A stretch of DNA of 64,000 nucleotides from Ezakiella sp. GTDB taxonomy: Bacteria; Bacillota; Clostridia; Tissierellales; Peptoniphilaceae. Below the pieces are notes generated by a model. That model was not told the DNA's origin, ran no database searches, and saw only the letters and a program-made list of their open reading frames with translations. This document shows, piece after piece, positions 44,153 through 52,759 of the stretch. Each line of letters begins with the position of its first letter. Position 1 is the stretch's first letter. The translations under genes were made by a program, and so were the position numbers. The stretch lies in assembly GCA_022778715.1 (NCBI GenBank), contig JALFRW010000012.1, positions 1 to 64,000 of the forward strand. The letters run 5' to 3'.

Positions 44153-45023
44153 AACTCGCCTCCTGAGTAATTATTTTATTATAACTTGCACAAAATATTA
44201 CAAAACCAATTAGTCCTACCAAAAGAAGAATGTTGTTTATTACCATTGAGTAAATGTGGTCTTCCAAAACCGGTGATGTATAATAATTCATGGAAATTTC
44301 CGAAAGCGTTTTAGGATAATTTGGTCCTAAAATTACGGGAATTTCGTAAGACGAAAAAGCATATGTGAAAATTATTACAAATGAATACCATATATTTGGT
44401 AAAATCATTGGAAGTGTCACTTTGAAAAAAGTTTGAGTTTTATTTGCACCGAGCAGAAATGCCTGATTCCTATATTCGTCTGAAATTCTTATTAACACAG
44501 AATAAAGCGTGAACGTGACAAATGTCATCTCTTTGAAAATATATCCAGTCATAACGCCGATTCCATTTTTATCGTACACTAGCGATGGAAAATTTTCAAA
44601 ACTGTCAATTAAACCAATATCAAACAAAATTCTGGAAACTAGTCCCGTTTGTCCAAGAATTTGATAAACCATAACACCCACAATCATGTGCGGCAAGATA
44701 ATTCCAACTTGATTTAGGCTCATAACAAAATTGTCGTCATGTTTTTTTAAATAAAAAGCAATTAAAAGTCCCAAAAAAATAGAAATAATAGCCGAAAATA
44801 TTGAATATTTAAATGTAAATACAAGCGAGTCCACAAATTCTTTGGAACTTAAAATATCTTTATAATATTTTAATGTAAATTTGTCCAACCCAATTTGCTT
44901 GTATATGCCAAAGCTTTGCCTTAGCGATTCTCCCATAGATAGAATGGTGATCGCCAAGACAAAAATTGCTACAGGTGCTACAAATAAATAGGGTTTTATT
45001 TTTGTAAAATTTCTTTTTCCCAT
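44145..45023 (-). CDS. ABC transporter permease (first subunit)
   Basis: 292 residues with six membrane helices. The EAA loop is ISDEYRNQAFLLGANKTQTFF with KVTLPMILPNI, like binding-protein-dependent permeases of the thiamine/polyamine/YnjC type. Its start lies inside the end of the substrate-binding protein gene (28-base overlap). Confidence 0.9.
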   Translation of the reverse strand: MGKRNFTKIKPYLFVAPVAIFVLAITILSMGESLRQSFGIYKQIGLDKFTLKYYKDILSSKEFVDSLVFTFKYSIFSAIISIFLGLLIAFYLKKHDDNFVMSLNQVGIILPHMIVGVMVYQILGQTGLVSRILFDIGLIDSFENFPSLVYDKNGIGVMTGYIFKEMTFVTFTLYSVLIRISDEYRNQAFLLGANKTQTFFKVTLPMILPNIWYSFVIIFTYAFSSYEIPVILGPNYPKTLSEISMNYYTSPVLEDHIYSMVINNILLLVGLIGFVIFCASYNKIITQEASYE

Positions 45024-46243
45024 ATCTTTTCAAATTGGGGAACTAATTTTGCCGGCATTTCAGGGATTCTCTTTGCCGTGAGTTCTCTAAATGGCAAGGT
45101 TGCTTCTCCTAAATCTACACTTTCCAAACGCGCTTTTTCTTCATCAGACAATTTATTTAAATCAAATACCGGCATGTCTCCCAAAATTTTTGGCACACTC
45201 TTTTCCAGTTGCATATCGAATGAAAGCATTGCATCTATCATGCAAAGAGCTGCGGCTTTGTTTTGCGAACCATTTGGAATTGCTAGAAAATGTGTGTTTC
45301 CAATCATTCCTCCGTCAAGCAAGAAAGTCCTGGTGGATTTTGGATAATTTCCCTTTTCCATTTCAGCATCTGCAGCAGATGGATTATAACTCATTGTCAT
45401 ATAGACTTCGCCATCTCTGTACATGTTGTTTAGAGTTCCCAAATCTTTTGGATAAACTGCACCCTCTTTCCACAAATATGGCTTGATTCCATTTAGATAA
45501 TCAATCGCCGGCTTAATTTTATCTATGATCTCTTCTTCTGTGAAATCTTTTTTATTGTCCATAAAATCTTCATAGCCCACAAGATTGCTAATAACATTTC
45601 TAAAAAATGCTGAAGCTGTAAAGTCTGGCATTTGTGGGTATGTGAATTTTCCCGGATTTGCAATTATCCAGTCTCTTAATTCATCTAAATTCTTTGGTGG
45701 GTTTGGCACTTTTTCTGAATCATAAATCAACACTAATTGAGCTTTTCCGTAAGGAGCTTCATAGCCTTCTGTTGGATACGCAAAATCGTATTTAACATCA
45801 TCAGAATTTTCGTCCACATATTTTTTAAAATTTGGAAGCTTGTGGGTGAATGGTCCGTACAAAAGTCCCTGTTCTTTGTTGGAATAAAAATTTTCGCCGT
45901 TAATCCAAACCACGTCCACGTTGCTCGGTTTGTTAGCTTGCTTTTCGTTCATCAAAAGATTGTTGATTGCATCAATATCCATCGCCACGCGATTTACCTT
46001 TATTTCATAATTTTTTTCCACATACGGAATAAAAGTTTTATCAATAAAATCATTTCTCAAAATATCTCCGCCGTAACCGTAGAAATTTACGGTTTTCCCT
46101 TTTGCCTTTTCCTTTATCTCATCAAATGAAAGCTTATCTATTTCTTTATCCGTGATTGTTTCGCTCGTTTTATTGCCCTTTGAGCAGCCCACAAAAAAAA
46201 CTATCACTAATGCTAAAATAATGCTAAAAATTTTCTTATTCAT
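44996..46243 (-). CDS. ABC transporter substrate-binding lipoprotein (YnjB-like, family 1)
   Basis: About 415 residues from ATG at 46243 behind GGAGG. The signal peptide has lipobox FFVGC (Cys at about 20). TVNFYGYGGDILRNDFIDKT opens a family 1 fold; GKAQLVLIYDSEKVPNPPKN, VYMTMSYNPSAADAEMEKG and FLAIPNGSQNKAAAL are shared with YnjB-type proteins. The substrate of the YnjBCD type is not firmly established. The attached nucleoside hydrolase points to a nucleoside-like ligand here (inference). Confidence 0.88.
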   Translation of the reverse strand: MNKKIFSIILALVIVFFVGCSKGNKTSETITDKEIDKLSFDEIKEKAKGKTVNFYGYGGDILRNDFIDKTFIPYVEKNYEIKVNRVAMDIDAINNLLMNEKQANKPSNVDVVWINGENFYSNKEQGLLYGPFTHKLPNFKKYVDENSDDVKYDFAYPTEGYEAPYGKAQLVLIYDSEKVPNPPKNLDELRDWIIANPGKFTYPQMPDFTASAFFRNVISNLVGYEDFMDNKKDFTEEEIIDKIKPAIDYLNGIKPYLWKEGAVYPKDLGTLNNMYRDGEVYMTMSYNPSAADAEMEKGNYPKSTRTFLLDGGMIGNTHFLAIPNGSQNKAAALCMIDAMLSFDMQLEKSVPKILGDMPVFDLNKLSDEEKARLESVDLGEATLPFRELTAKRIPEMPAKLVPQFEKIWEKEILQK

Positions 46244-46334
46244 ATGAAAACCTCCATAATAGTATAAAAATATTATATCAGTTTTATAATATTTTCTCAA
46301 TATTAATTACATAAAAATATAATTGCAATAAAAA

Positions 46335-46358
46335 AAAGGAGACTACATCTCCTTTTAA
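46335..46358 (-). terminator. Terminator of the cofE-like/fthC operon
   Basis: Stem AAAGGAGA (46335-46342) / TCTCCTTT (46348-46355), 5-base loop, preceded on the plus strand by an A-run giving a T-run in the minus transcript; 4 bases after the stop. Confidence 0.8.
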
Positions 46359-46361
46359 AAT

Positions 46362-47561
46362 TTATTCTGTTGCTAAGTTGTCGAAATAACCTTGAATCAA
46401 AATAATTGGTGTACCCTTGTCTCCTGAACCGCTGGTGAGGTCGCACAAGCTTCCAATAAGGTCGGTGAGTTTTCTTGGAGTTGTACCAAGTCTTTCATTC
46501 TCATCATGAGTTTCGTTAGTGTCCAATTTGTGTTTGATTTTATCTTTAATTGCTTCGTTTAATTCTTCGCCCCTCAAATCTTTAAAATCGTTATCAGCCA
46601 AATATTTTAGTTTAAGCTCGTGTGGTACACCATCGAGACCCTTTGTATATCCAGGGCTGACCACCGGATCAGCAAGTTCCCAAATTTTACCTACTGAGTC
46701 CTTAAATGCACCGTCACCATAAATTAAAACTTCAATGTTTTTACCAGTAACTTCTTTAAATCTAGCTTGTAAATCATTTACAAATTTGAATGTGTCTCTT
46801 GGAAATAGCTTTACGCTATCTTCAGTTGCTTTATTAGCGCCAAGAATACCATACTCTTTGTTAAATCCACTTTCGCCAACAGGTTCATTTAGCACATCTT
46901 CAATGCTGTAAACATGAGCGCCGGCATCTTTTAGAATTTTCTTTGTTCTCTTTCTTGTGTGAATATCAGCTGCCAAAACGTCATTAGTGTATTTTAAAAT
47001 ATCAAGCGGATTATTTGAGAAAATGATTTCGCATTCAGCACCTTGTGCTTCAATTAAATTTTTGTAAATTTCGACATAGTCCACATTTGTGAATGGATGG
47101 TAATTATGTCCAAATTTTTCACGATATTCTTTTTCAGTCATAAGTGTATTATTGTAGTCAGTGATTCCGGCTTCATCTAATTGGTCGAAGGTGAGAAGTT
47201 GGTTGCCCACTTCGTCTGATGGATATGAAAGCATAAGTGTGATTTTCTTTGCACCTTTTGCAATCCCTTTTAAACAAACTGAAAATCTATTTCTACTTAA
47301 AATTGGAAAAATTAGTCCGATATGGCCGCCTCCGAATTTCTTTTTAATATCCTCTCCGATCTGATCTGTATTAGCGTAGTTGCCTTGAGCTCTTGCCAGC
47401 ACAGCTTCGGTTACGCCGACAATGTCTTTGTCGTGTAGGGGAATATTTTCACTTGCTACAGCGTCCATAACTGAGTTCACAACGATTTCAGCTAAATCGT
47501 CGCCAGTTTTAATAATTTTTGTTCTAATTCCACGTGAAACGGTTCCAATAAATCTTGACAT
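46362..47561 (-). CDS. F420 ligase-family protein (CofE-like)
   Basis: 399 residues. The N-terminal part (IGTVSRGIRTKIIKTGDDLA, DKDIVGVTEAVLARAQGNY) follows the coenzyme F420-0:gamma-glutamyl ligase fold, which forms an amide bond with glutamate using GTP. The protein is longer than archaeal CofE (about 250 residues), with an extra region around 130-220. This type of bacterium is not known to make F420, so it probably ligates glutamate or another amino acid to a different acceptor. It is 10 bases from 5-formyl-THF cyclo-ligase, so a folate substrate is conceivable (inference only). Confidence 0.72.
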   Translation of the reverse strand: MSRFIGTVSRGIRTKIIKTGDDLAEIVVNSVMDAVASENIPLHDKDIVGVTEAVLARAQGNYANTDQIGEDIKKKFGGGHIGLIFPILSRNRFSVCLKGIAKGAKKITLMLSYPSDEVGNQLLTFDQLDEAGITDYNNTLMTEKEYREKFGHNYHPFTNVDYVEIYKNLIEAQGAECEIIFSNNPLDILKYTNDVLAADIHTRKRTKKILKDAGAHVYSIEDVLNEPVGESGFNKEYGILGANKATEDSVKLFPRDTFKFVNDLQARFKEVTGKNIEVLIYGDGAFKDSVGKIWELADPVVSPGYTKGLDGVPHELKLKYLADNDFKDLRGEELNEAIKDKIKHKLDTNETHDENERLGTTPRKLTDLIGSLCDLTSGSGDKGTPIILIQGYFDNLATE

Positions 47562-47571
47562 ATTTCCTCCA

Positions 47572-48138
47572 TTAAAATCTTAAAATATCTGTAGGGGTGA
47601 TTAGCACATCAACTGGTTTGTCAAATTCCTCAATCGGAACTTCATCCACCACTTGAATATCATAGCAAATTCCAATATTAATTTCGTCTTCTCTAAAAAG
47701 CGGCAACATCTTGTCATAAAAACCGCCGCCGTAACCAATTCTGTAGCCGTGTTTGTCAAAAACAGCGCCGGGGGTTATGCAAATGTCCACAACTTTTGGA
47801 TTTACTTCGCGTACAAATTCAGGCTTAGGTTCAAGAATGCCCATATCGCTGGGAGCGAGCTCTTCCATGCTTCTAAGTTCTGACAAAATCATCGTCTTTG
47901 TAGCTTTATCTACAATTGGAACGATGACTCTTTTGCCACGACGCAAAGACTCTACAATAATGTTTTTTGTATCAATTTCGCTTTTATAACTTACAAAACA
48001 AAAAATCGTGTTTGCATCTCTATACTCTTTCAGAGCTAAAAGTCTTAATGCCACTTTTTCATCAGCCTCAAATCTTAAAGACTCATCCAAAGAATTTCTT
48101 TTTGACAAAATACTTTCTCTCAACTCTTTTTTATCCAT
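47572..48138 (-). CDS. 5-formyltetrahydrofolate cyclo-ligase
   Basis: 188 residues. Converts 5-formyl-THF to 5,10-methenyl-THF with ATP. Typical segments: LRESILSKRNSLDESLRFEA, the central SYKSEIDTKNIIVESLRRGK, the phosphate loop ITPGAVFDKHGYRIGYGGGF with YDKMLP, and DVLITPTDIL at the C terminus. With folT under a THF riboswitch and the CofE-like gene next door it forms part of a folate theme in this genome. Confidence 0.93.
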   Translation of the reverse strand: MDKKELRESILSKRNSLDESLRFEADEKVALRLLALKEYRDANTIFCFVSYKSEIDTKNIIVESLRRGKRVIVPIVDKATKTMILSELRSMEELAPSDMGILEPKPEFVREVNPKVVDICITPGAVFDKHGYRIGYGGGFYDKMLPLFREDEINIGICYDIQVVDEVPIEEFDKPVDVLITPTDILRF

Positions 48139-48220
48139 AAGCTCACCTCTTATATATTATACTACATACACGCGTTATTTGTCACCTTTTATAAAAAAAT
48201 TTTTAAAAAAATCAAAGGCA

Positions 48221-48251
48221 AAACGGATGATATTTAAAATATCATCCGTTT
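48221..48251. terminator. Strong hairpin downstream of small Tyr-rich gene remnants
   Basis: Perfect 13-base stem AAACGGATGATAT (48221-48233) / ATATCATCCGTTT (48239-48251), loop TTAAA, with only short A/T flanks. Confidence 0.6.
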
Positions 48252-48257
48252 TAACAA

Positions 48258-48473
48258 TTATATATTTTTTAGTCTTACATTTCCTATATATATCAAAAGC
48301 CAATATCTTTCCGAGTCTATCTCTATTTCTCTTTTCTCAACTAATGGAATGTATCCTTCGTAATACTCATCTGAATAATAAAACATTTTGTCTATGCCGG
48401 AATAATATGGTACAGAAAGATATGCATCCGCGACTTTATACTCTCCTGCCGGTCCTGAACCATAATATAACAT
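48258..48473 (-). pseudogene. Small Tyr-rich protein fragment (paralogue of 48537-48848)
   Basis: 71 residues from ATG 48473, with no Shine-Dalgarno at useful distance. The segment YSDEYYEGYIPLVEKREIEI with YWLLIYIGNV is clearly related to the frame at 48537-48848 (YNDEYYSGWIPILSKEERNL and FWKIVYSGEV). Upstream, related codons continue in another frame (around 48474-48530), so this is probably the C-terminal half of a gene broken by a frameshift. Function unknown. Confidence 0.5.
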
Positions 48474-48536
48474 CTATATTATCTTTGTAAGTTTCGGCTA
48501 TGATATCGGGTAGAAAAAGACAATCATTTATATCCG

Positions 48537-48848
48537 TTAATTTCCTTTATAAAAAACTTCTCCGGAATAAACTATTTTCCAGAATATATCTCCTTCCAAA
48601 TTTCTTTCTTCCTTACTGAGTATCGGAATCCATCCGCTATAATATTCATCATTATAAAAATATTTTTCCAAAACAGCAGCACCAAATGGTATATAAAGAT
48701 ACACATACACTCGCCTGGATTTTCCGACAGGTTCGACACCATTTATTTCATAGTTACTATGAGGTTCTTTGCCTAAGTTTTTAAAATTTTCTTCATATTT
48801 TTTTCTGGTTTTAATAATTTCTTGTTCTATAACTTCTGAGTTCTCATT
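48537..48848 (-). pseudogene. Second Tyr-rich paralogue, no start codon
   Basis: An open frame of about 100 codons that reads NENSEVIEQEIIKTRKKYEE, then VYVYLYIPFGAAVLEKYFYN and ends in FYKGN. It has no ATG, GTG or TTG at a plausible place and is closed upstream by a stop near 48862. It aligns over most of its length with the protein at 48258-48473, so the two are tandem duplicates that have lost their N-terminal (probably signal-anchor) ends. Confidence 0.5.
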
Positions 48849-48897
48849 AATTCTTTTTCTTTAAAAATGGACTCACAAAAATTACACTAAGCAACTT

Positions 48898-49308
48898 TTA
48901 GAAAGGTATAGTTAAATTTAAATCATTAAATTTAAATGAAATTGTTTCATCAAAAGAAAGAGCGTAATCAAATAAATTGTAAAGATATCGTCCTATTGAT
49001 TTAATCTCGTCTTTGTGTTTTAAAATGTTTTTAAATTCTTTAGCATACTCTTCTTTGTCCGTTAAAAATTCGGAAAAAAATTCTTTGTTTTCGAAAGGAA
49101 TAAATAAATCCGGATCCCCTGCGTCAATCGACTTATTAAGCGACAATGCGGATTTAACCAAATCATCTTTGTTGTAATCTTTATATACCGAGTTGATTTT
49201 ATGGATTTCCATACTTTTAAGTTGTTTGCTGTTTCTTTCTACATAAAATTTACCGCATAAAAAACTTATAACAAGAACAACAACTAATATTGCAATTTTT
49301 TTCTTCAT
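48898..49308 (-). CDS. Hypothetical membrane-anchored protein, 136 aa
   Basis: One N-terminal hydrophobic segment (IAILVVVLVISFLCGKFYV) followed by a charged helical extracytoplasmic domain. It overlaps the gene upstream by 4 bases (ATGA). I do not recognise the family. The two degenerate frames downstream may once have belonged to the same operon. Confidence 0.6.
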   Translation of the reverse strand: MKKKIAILVVVLVISFLCGKFYVERNSKQLKSMEIHKINSVYKDYNKDDLVKSALSLNKSIDAGDPDLFIPFENKEFFSEFLTDKEEYAKEFKNILKHKDEIKSIGRYLYNLFDYALSFDETISFKFNDLNLTIPF

Positions 49309-49697
49309 TTTTGTCTCACCTTAATTGGCAAAGTATAAGCCGCATCCTTGTTGAAATGCAAAGTAAGATATGTAATATAACATTCCTTATTTACACTTTC
49401 ATCAATCTTTCCTATTTCATTTTTAACAATATCTTTTAGATATTTATTAAAAAAATCATTTTTGTATCCCTCTTCATCGATCAAAATATATTTTTCTCTG
49501 AGCCTAAATTGTTCATTTTTTGAAAATCGCTCCAAATAATTGCCGCTTTCAATTTTTTCATCATGAACGTAAATATCAAATTTATTGAGGCTTCCTTTGT
49601 TGTTTTCATGTATCAAAACACCTATTGCAAAACCCGCTAAAAACAACAACACGCACAAAATTATGAATGTTTTATTGTTTTTTTGACCTAATCTCAT
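49305..49697 (-). CDS. Hypothetical membrane-anchored protein, 130 aa
   Basis: N-terminal hydrophobic segment (FIILCVLLFLAGFAIGVLI), then a Lys/Asp/Tyr-rich domain of about 95 residues. No family recognised. Shares the same layout as the protein encoded next, with which it overlaps by 4 bases; a small two-gene operon of exported proteins. Confidence 0.6.
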   Translation of the reverse strand: MRLGQKNNKTFIILCVLLFLAGFAIGVLIHENNKGSLNKFDIYVHDEKIESGNYLERFSKNEQFRLREKYILIDEEGYKNDFFNKYLKDIVKNEIGKIDESVNKECYITYLTLHFNKDAAYTLPIKVRQK

Positions 49698-49858
49698 TTT
49701 CTGATTGCTCCTTCATTAGTTATTGTACTTTATACATTAACAGCATACCCATTTTTTATAAATCTTAATCATAAATTATTAATTTTTAACAATTAAAACA
49801 TAACAATATATAATTAACACCGCAACAAAACTGAAATATTCTAATTTGTATTTTGTAT

Positions 49859-49893
49859 GATATTTAGGCTTAAGACACCCGCCTAAATATCAT
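49859..49893 (-). terminator. Hairpin at the end of nrdG
   Basis: Inverted repeat ATATTTAGGC/GCCTAAATAT with a loop of about 11 bases that spans the nrdG stop codon (49883-49885). There is no clear T-run, so it may act as an RNA-stability structure as well as a terminator. Confidence 0.5.
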
Positions 49894-50374
49894 ACAATTC
49901 TACTTTTCGCGCTTCTAAGCTTTTCTTTATATCAATTATCCTTTGATTTCTGCTTCCGCGAAATTTAAGCTTCAAATCTTTTTGCTCTTCCACAAATCTG
50001 CCATCCACCAAAACATCGCAGAGTGCCAAGAGTTCACACCTTTTTTCGTTTGATATAATTTCATCAAAAGTGTATCCGGAGTAAACCCAAATTGGTTTTA
50101 GCACTTCGCTTTTGATTTTTTTTACAATTTCAATCAGTTCCAAATTTTGCATTGGTTCGCCGCCAAGCAGGGTTAGCCCCGAAACATTTTCATCATTTAA
50201 ATATTTAATCGCTTTTAAAGTTTCATTTTCGGTCCAAATCTCACCATAATTAAAATCTTGATATTCACCGTTAAAGCAATTTTTGCAATTGTGCGTGCAG
50301 CCCGTAACAAATATCACGGTGCGAATTCCCGGTCCATTTGCCACGTCATACTGTCTGATTTCTCCATACCTCAT
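49883..50374 (-). CDS. nrdG: Anaerobic ribonucleotide reductase activating protein
   Basis: 163 residues. A radical SAM enzyme that makes the glycyl radical on NrdD. The cluster motif CTHNCKNCFN is CxxxCxxC; GPGIRTVIFVTGC and LTLLGGEPMQN are standard. It shares one base with the nrdD stop. Confidence 0.96.
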   Translation of the reverse strand: MRYGEIRQYDVANGPGIRTVIFVTGCTHNCKNCFNGEYQDFNYGEIWTENETLKAIKYLNDENVSGLTLLGGEPMQNLELIEIVKKIKSEVLKPIWVYSGYTFDEIISNEKRCELLALCDVLVDGRFVEEQKDLKLKFRGSRNQRIIDIKKSLEARKVELYDI

Positions 50375-52527
50375 TATATGTGCAGCACCCTTGATTTAAT
50401 TTCTTTGGTTCTACCTTCATTCCAGAAATTTTCTCCCAAATAACCGCAAGTCCTTCTGATAACTGTGAGCTTTGATTTATCTTTATTGTGACATTGCGGA
50501 CATTCCCATTCATTGTCATCGTTTACCACTATTTCTCCATCAAATCCACATACGTGACAGTAGTCGCTCTTAGTGTTAAATTCGGCATAACAAATATTGT
50601 CGTAGATGAATTTAATCATGGTTTCAAGTGCTTCTACATTATTTGACATATTTGGAATTTCTGCATAGCTAATCATTCCGCCAGTTGACTCTTTTTGGAA
50701 TTCGCTTTCAAATTTGAATTTATCAAATACACTGATGTGCTCTCTCACGTCAACGTGATAACTATTCGTGTAATACCCTTTATCGGTCACGTCTTTTATT
50801 GAGCCGAATCTTGCAAGGTCAATTTGTGCAAATCTATTTGTGAGACTTTCGGCCGGTGTGCCATATAGTGCAAATCCAAGACCGGTTTCCTTTTTCCAAT
50901 CGTCTACCGCTTTATGAAGTCTTTTTATCACCTTTAGTGCAAATTCTTTTCCTCCCTTTGTGTGACTTTCACCGGTCACCAAAATTGAAGCTTCGTATAG
51001 TCCAATATATCCCAGACTAATTGTTGCATAGCCATTTTGCAAGAGTTTAGTCACTTTTTCGTGTGGCTCCAGTCTTGCTATTGCGCCATATTGCCAGTGA
51101 ATTGGCGAAACATCGCTAGTAATGTCCTTTAAAAGTTGATATCTAAACAGGAGTGCTTTTTTTGCAAGTTCAAGTCTTTTTTCCAAAATTTCAAAGTATT
51201 TTTCTTCATCTTTGCCTGACAAAATTCCTATTTGAGGAAGATTTAAACTCACCACGCCCATATTAAATCTACCGTCAAACACATATTCGCCATCTTCGTT
51301 TTTCCATGGAGCGAGAAAACTTCTACATCCCATCGGGGAGAACACGTTGCCTTGATATAATTCTCTCATTTTTTTCGCGGAGATATAATCCGGATACATC
51401 CTCTTTGCAGTGCATTTTGCAGCAAGCTTTGTAAGATAATAGTATTTGCTATCTTCATGTATATTGTGTTCATCCAAAACATAAATTAGCTTCGGAAATG
51501 CCGGAGTCACATAAACATCTTGCGAATTTTTTATCCCTTCATATCTTTGTTTCAAGATTTCTTCGGTGATGAGCGCTGCTTCCTTTTCGTATTCGTAGCC
51601 CGGTTTAAAATACATAAACAAAGTTACAAAAGGTGCTTGACCGTTTGTGGTCATGAGAGTATTAATTTGATATTGCATGGTTTGAATTCCGTCTCTAACT
51701 TCTTTTTTAGTGCGTTTCCAAGCCACTTCTCTAGCCATTTCTTCATTTGGTTCAATACCATAGAAATTCACTTGATCATCAATCGCATCTTTGTAGTATT
51801 TGTCAAAGCTCTTTCTCACATAAGGTGCTAAAATTCTATCCACACCGTTGATAGATTGTCCGCCGTATTGACCGGATGCGACTTGTGCGATAATTTGCGT
51901 GGTCACCGTACAAGCAACTTGGAAACTCTTTGGCGTGTCAATCTTTTTGCCGTTGATGCAAGTGCCGTTTTTAAGCATATCTTCAAGATTAATTAGGCAG
52001 CAATTAAACATTGGCTGAATGATATAGTCCATATCATGAAAATGGATTGCTCCGCTGTCATGAGCCATAACGATGTCCGTTGGCATCAAAATTCTTCTTG
52101 CTACGTCTTTTGAAACTTCCCCGGCAATCAAATCCCGTTGAGTAGAAACAATCTTTGCATCTTTGTTTGAATTTTCATCCAGCACATTCAAATTTGAGCG
52201 ATTTAGAATTCCAACTACGTCATTGTCTATTGTGTTTATTTGTCTCTTGTATTCCTGAACCGAACGATAACTTTCATAAGCCTTTGCCGTAGCCACATTT
52301 CCGTATTTTGTAAGCTTGTAATAAACTTGCTCCTCAATCGCATGAATAGTGATCGGAGTATGTATTACCCTTGCAAACTCTTCAATCTCCGTAGCTATTT
52401 TTTCTGCCAAACCCTCTTCATAAATACCGGATGATGAGTTCATAGCCTTCATAATTGCAACTTCAATTTTACTTTTATTGAATGGAGTTTTTCGTCCATC
52501 TCTCTTAATAACTTCCAGATTATTCAT
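50374..52527 (-). CDS. nrdD: Anaerobic ribonucleoside-triphosphate reductase (class III)
   Basis: 717 residues. An N-terminal ATP-cone (VIKRDGRKTPFNKSKIEVAI) for allosteric control is followed by the ten-stranded barrel with SINGVDRILAPYVRKSF and RSFLAPWKNEDGEYVFDGR. The zinc site is formed by CHVC and CPQC near residue 660. The glycyl radical motif is RRTCGYLGENF, radical Gly at about 695. It reduces NTPs to dNTPs under anoxia and is inactivated by oxygen, which supports a strictly or mainly anaerobic lifestyle. Confidence 0.97.
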   Translation of the reverse strand: MNNLEVIKRDGRKTPFNKSKIEVAIMKAMNSSSGIYEEGLAEKIATEIEEFARVIHTPITIHAIEEQVYYKLTKYGNVATAKAYESYRSVQEYKRQINTIDNDVVGILNRSNLNVLDENSNKDAKIVSTQRDLIAGEVSKDVARRILMPTDIVMAHDSGAIHFHDMDYIIQPMFNCCLINLEDMLKNGTCINGKKIDTPKSFQVACTVTTQIIAQVASGQYGGQSINGVDRILAPYVRKSFDKYYKDAIDDQVNFYGIEPNEEMAREVAWKRTKKEVRDGIQTMQYQINTLMTTNGQAPFVTLFMYFKPGYEYEKEAALITEEILKQRYEGIKNSQDVYVTPAFPKLIYVLDEHNIHEDSKYYYLTKLAAKCTAKRMYPDYISAKKMRELYQGNVFSPMGCRSFLAPWKNEDGEYVFDGRFNMGVVSLNLPQIGILSGKDEEKYFEILEKRLELAKKALLFRYQLLKDITSDVSPIHWQYGAIARLEPHEKVTKLLQNGYATISLGYIGLYEASILVTGESHTKGGKEFALKVIKRLHKAVDDWKKETGLGFALYGTPAESLTNRFAQIDLARFGSIKDVTDKGYYTNSYHVDVREHISVFDKFKFESEFQKESTGGMISYAEIPNMSNNVEALETMIKFIYDNICYAEFNTKSDYCHVCGFDGEIVVNDDNEWECPQCHNKDKSKLTVIRRTCGYLGENFWNEGRTKEIKSRVLHI

Positions 52528-52582
52528 TTTATCGCCTTTCTTGTAAATTCCCTATATAGTTTGTTTCTCATCTCTATCTGTT

Positions 52583-52611
52583 ATTATAACCCAATATGTT
52601 GTATATTGCAA
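52583..52611 (-). promoter_or_regulatory. nrdDG promoter with NrdR-box-like spacer
   Basis: Minus strand: -35 TTGCAA (52611-52606), 17-base spacer, -10 TATAAT (52588-52583). The spacer ATACAACATATTGGGT (52604-52589) matches the NrdR box ACACwATATwTwGTGT-type consensus at about 13 of 16 positions. Only one box is seen, whereas NrdR usually uses two. Confidence 0.5.
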
Positions 52612-52685
52612 TAGTTAAAAAAAAGCTATTTTGTGTTGTGAAAATTCTATAATTAAGTATATGTCAGCGATTTCAATCACAAAAA

Positions 52686-52718
52686 AATAACTATAGAAAA
52701 TTTCTATAATTATTTTTT
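52686..52718. terminator. Bidirectional-type terminator after the ABC-2 operon
   Basis: Stem AATAACTATAGAAA/TTTCTATAATTATT with one mismatch, short loop, A-rich on one side and T-run on the other; 40 bases after the permease stop at 52760. Confidence 0.65.
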
Positions 52719-52759
52719 AAAAATTTTTTTAATAATCTATTATTTATTGTGTAATATTT

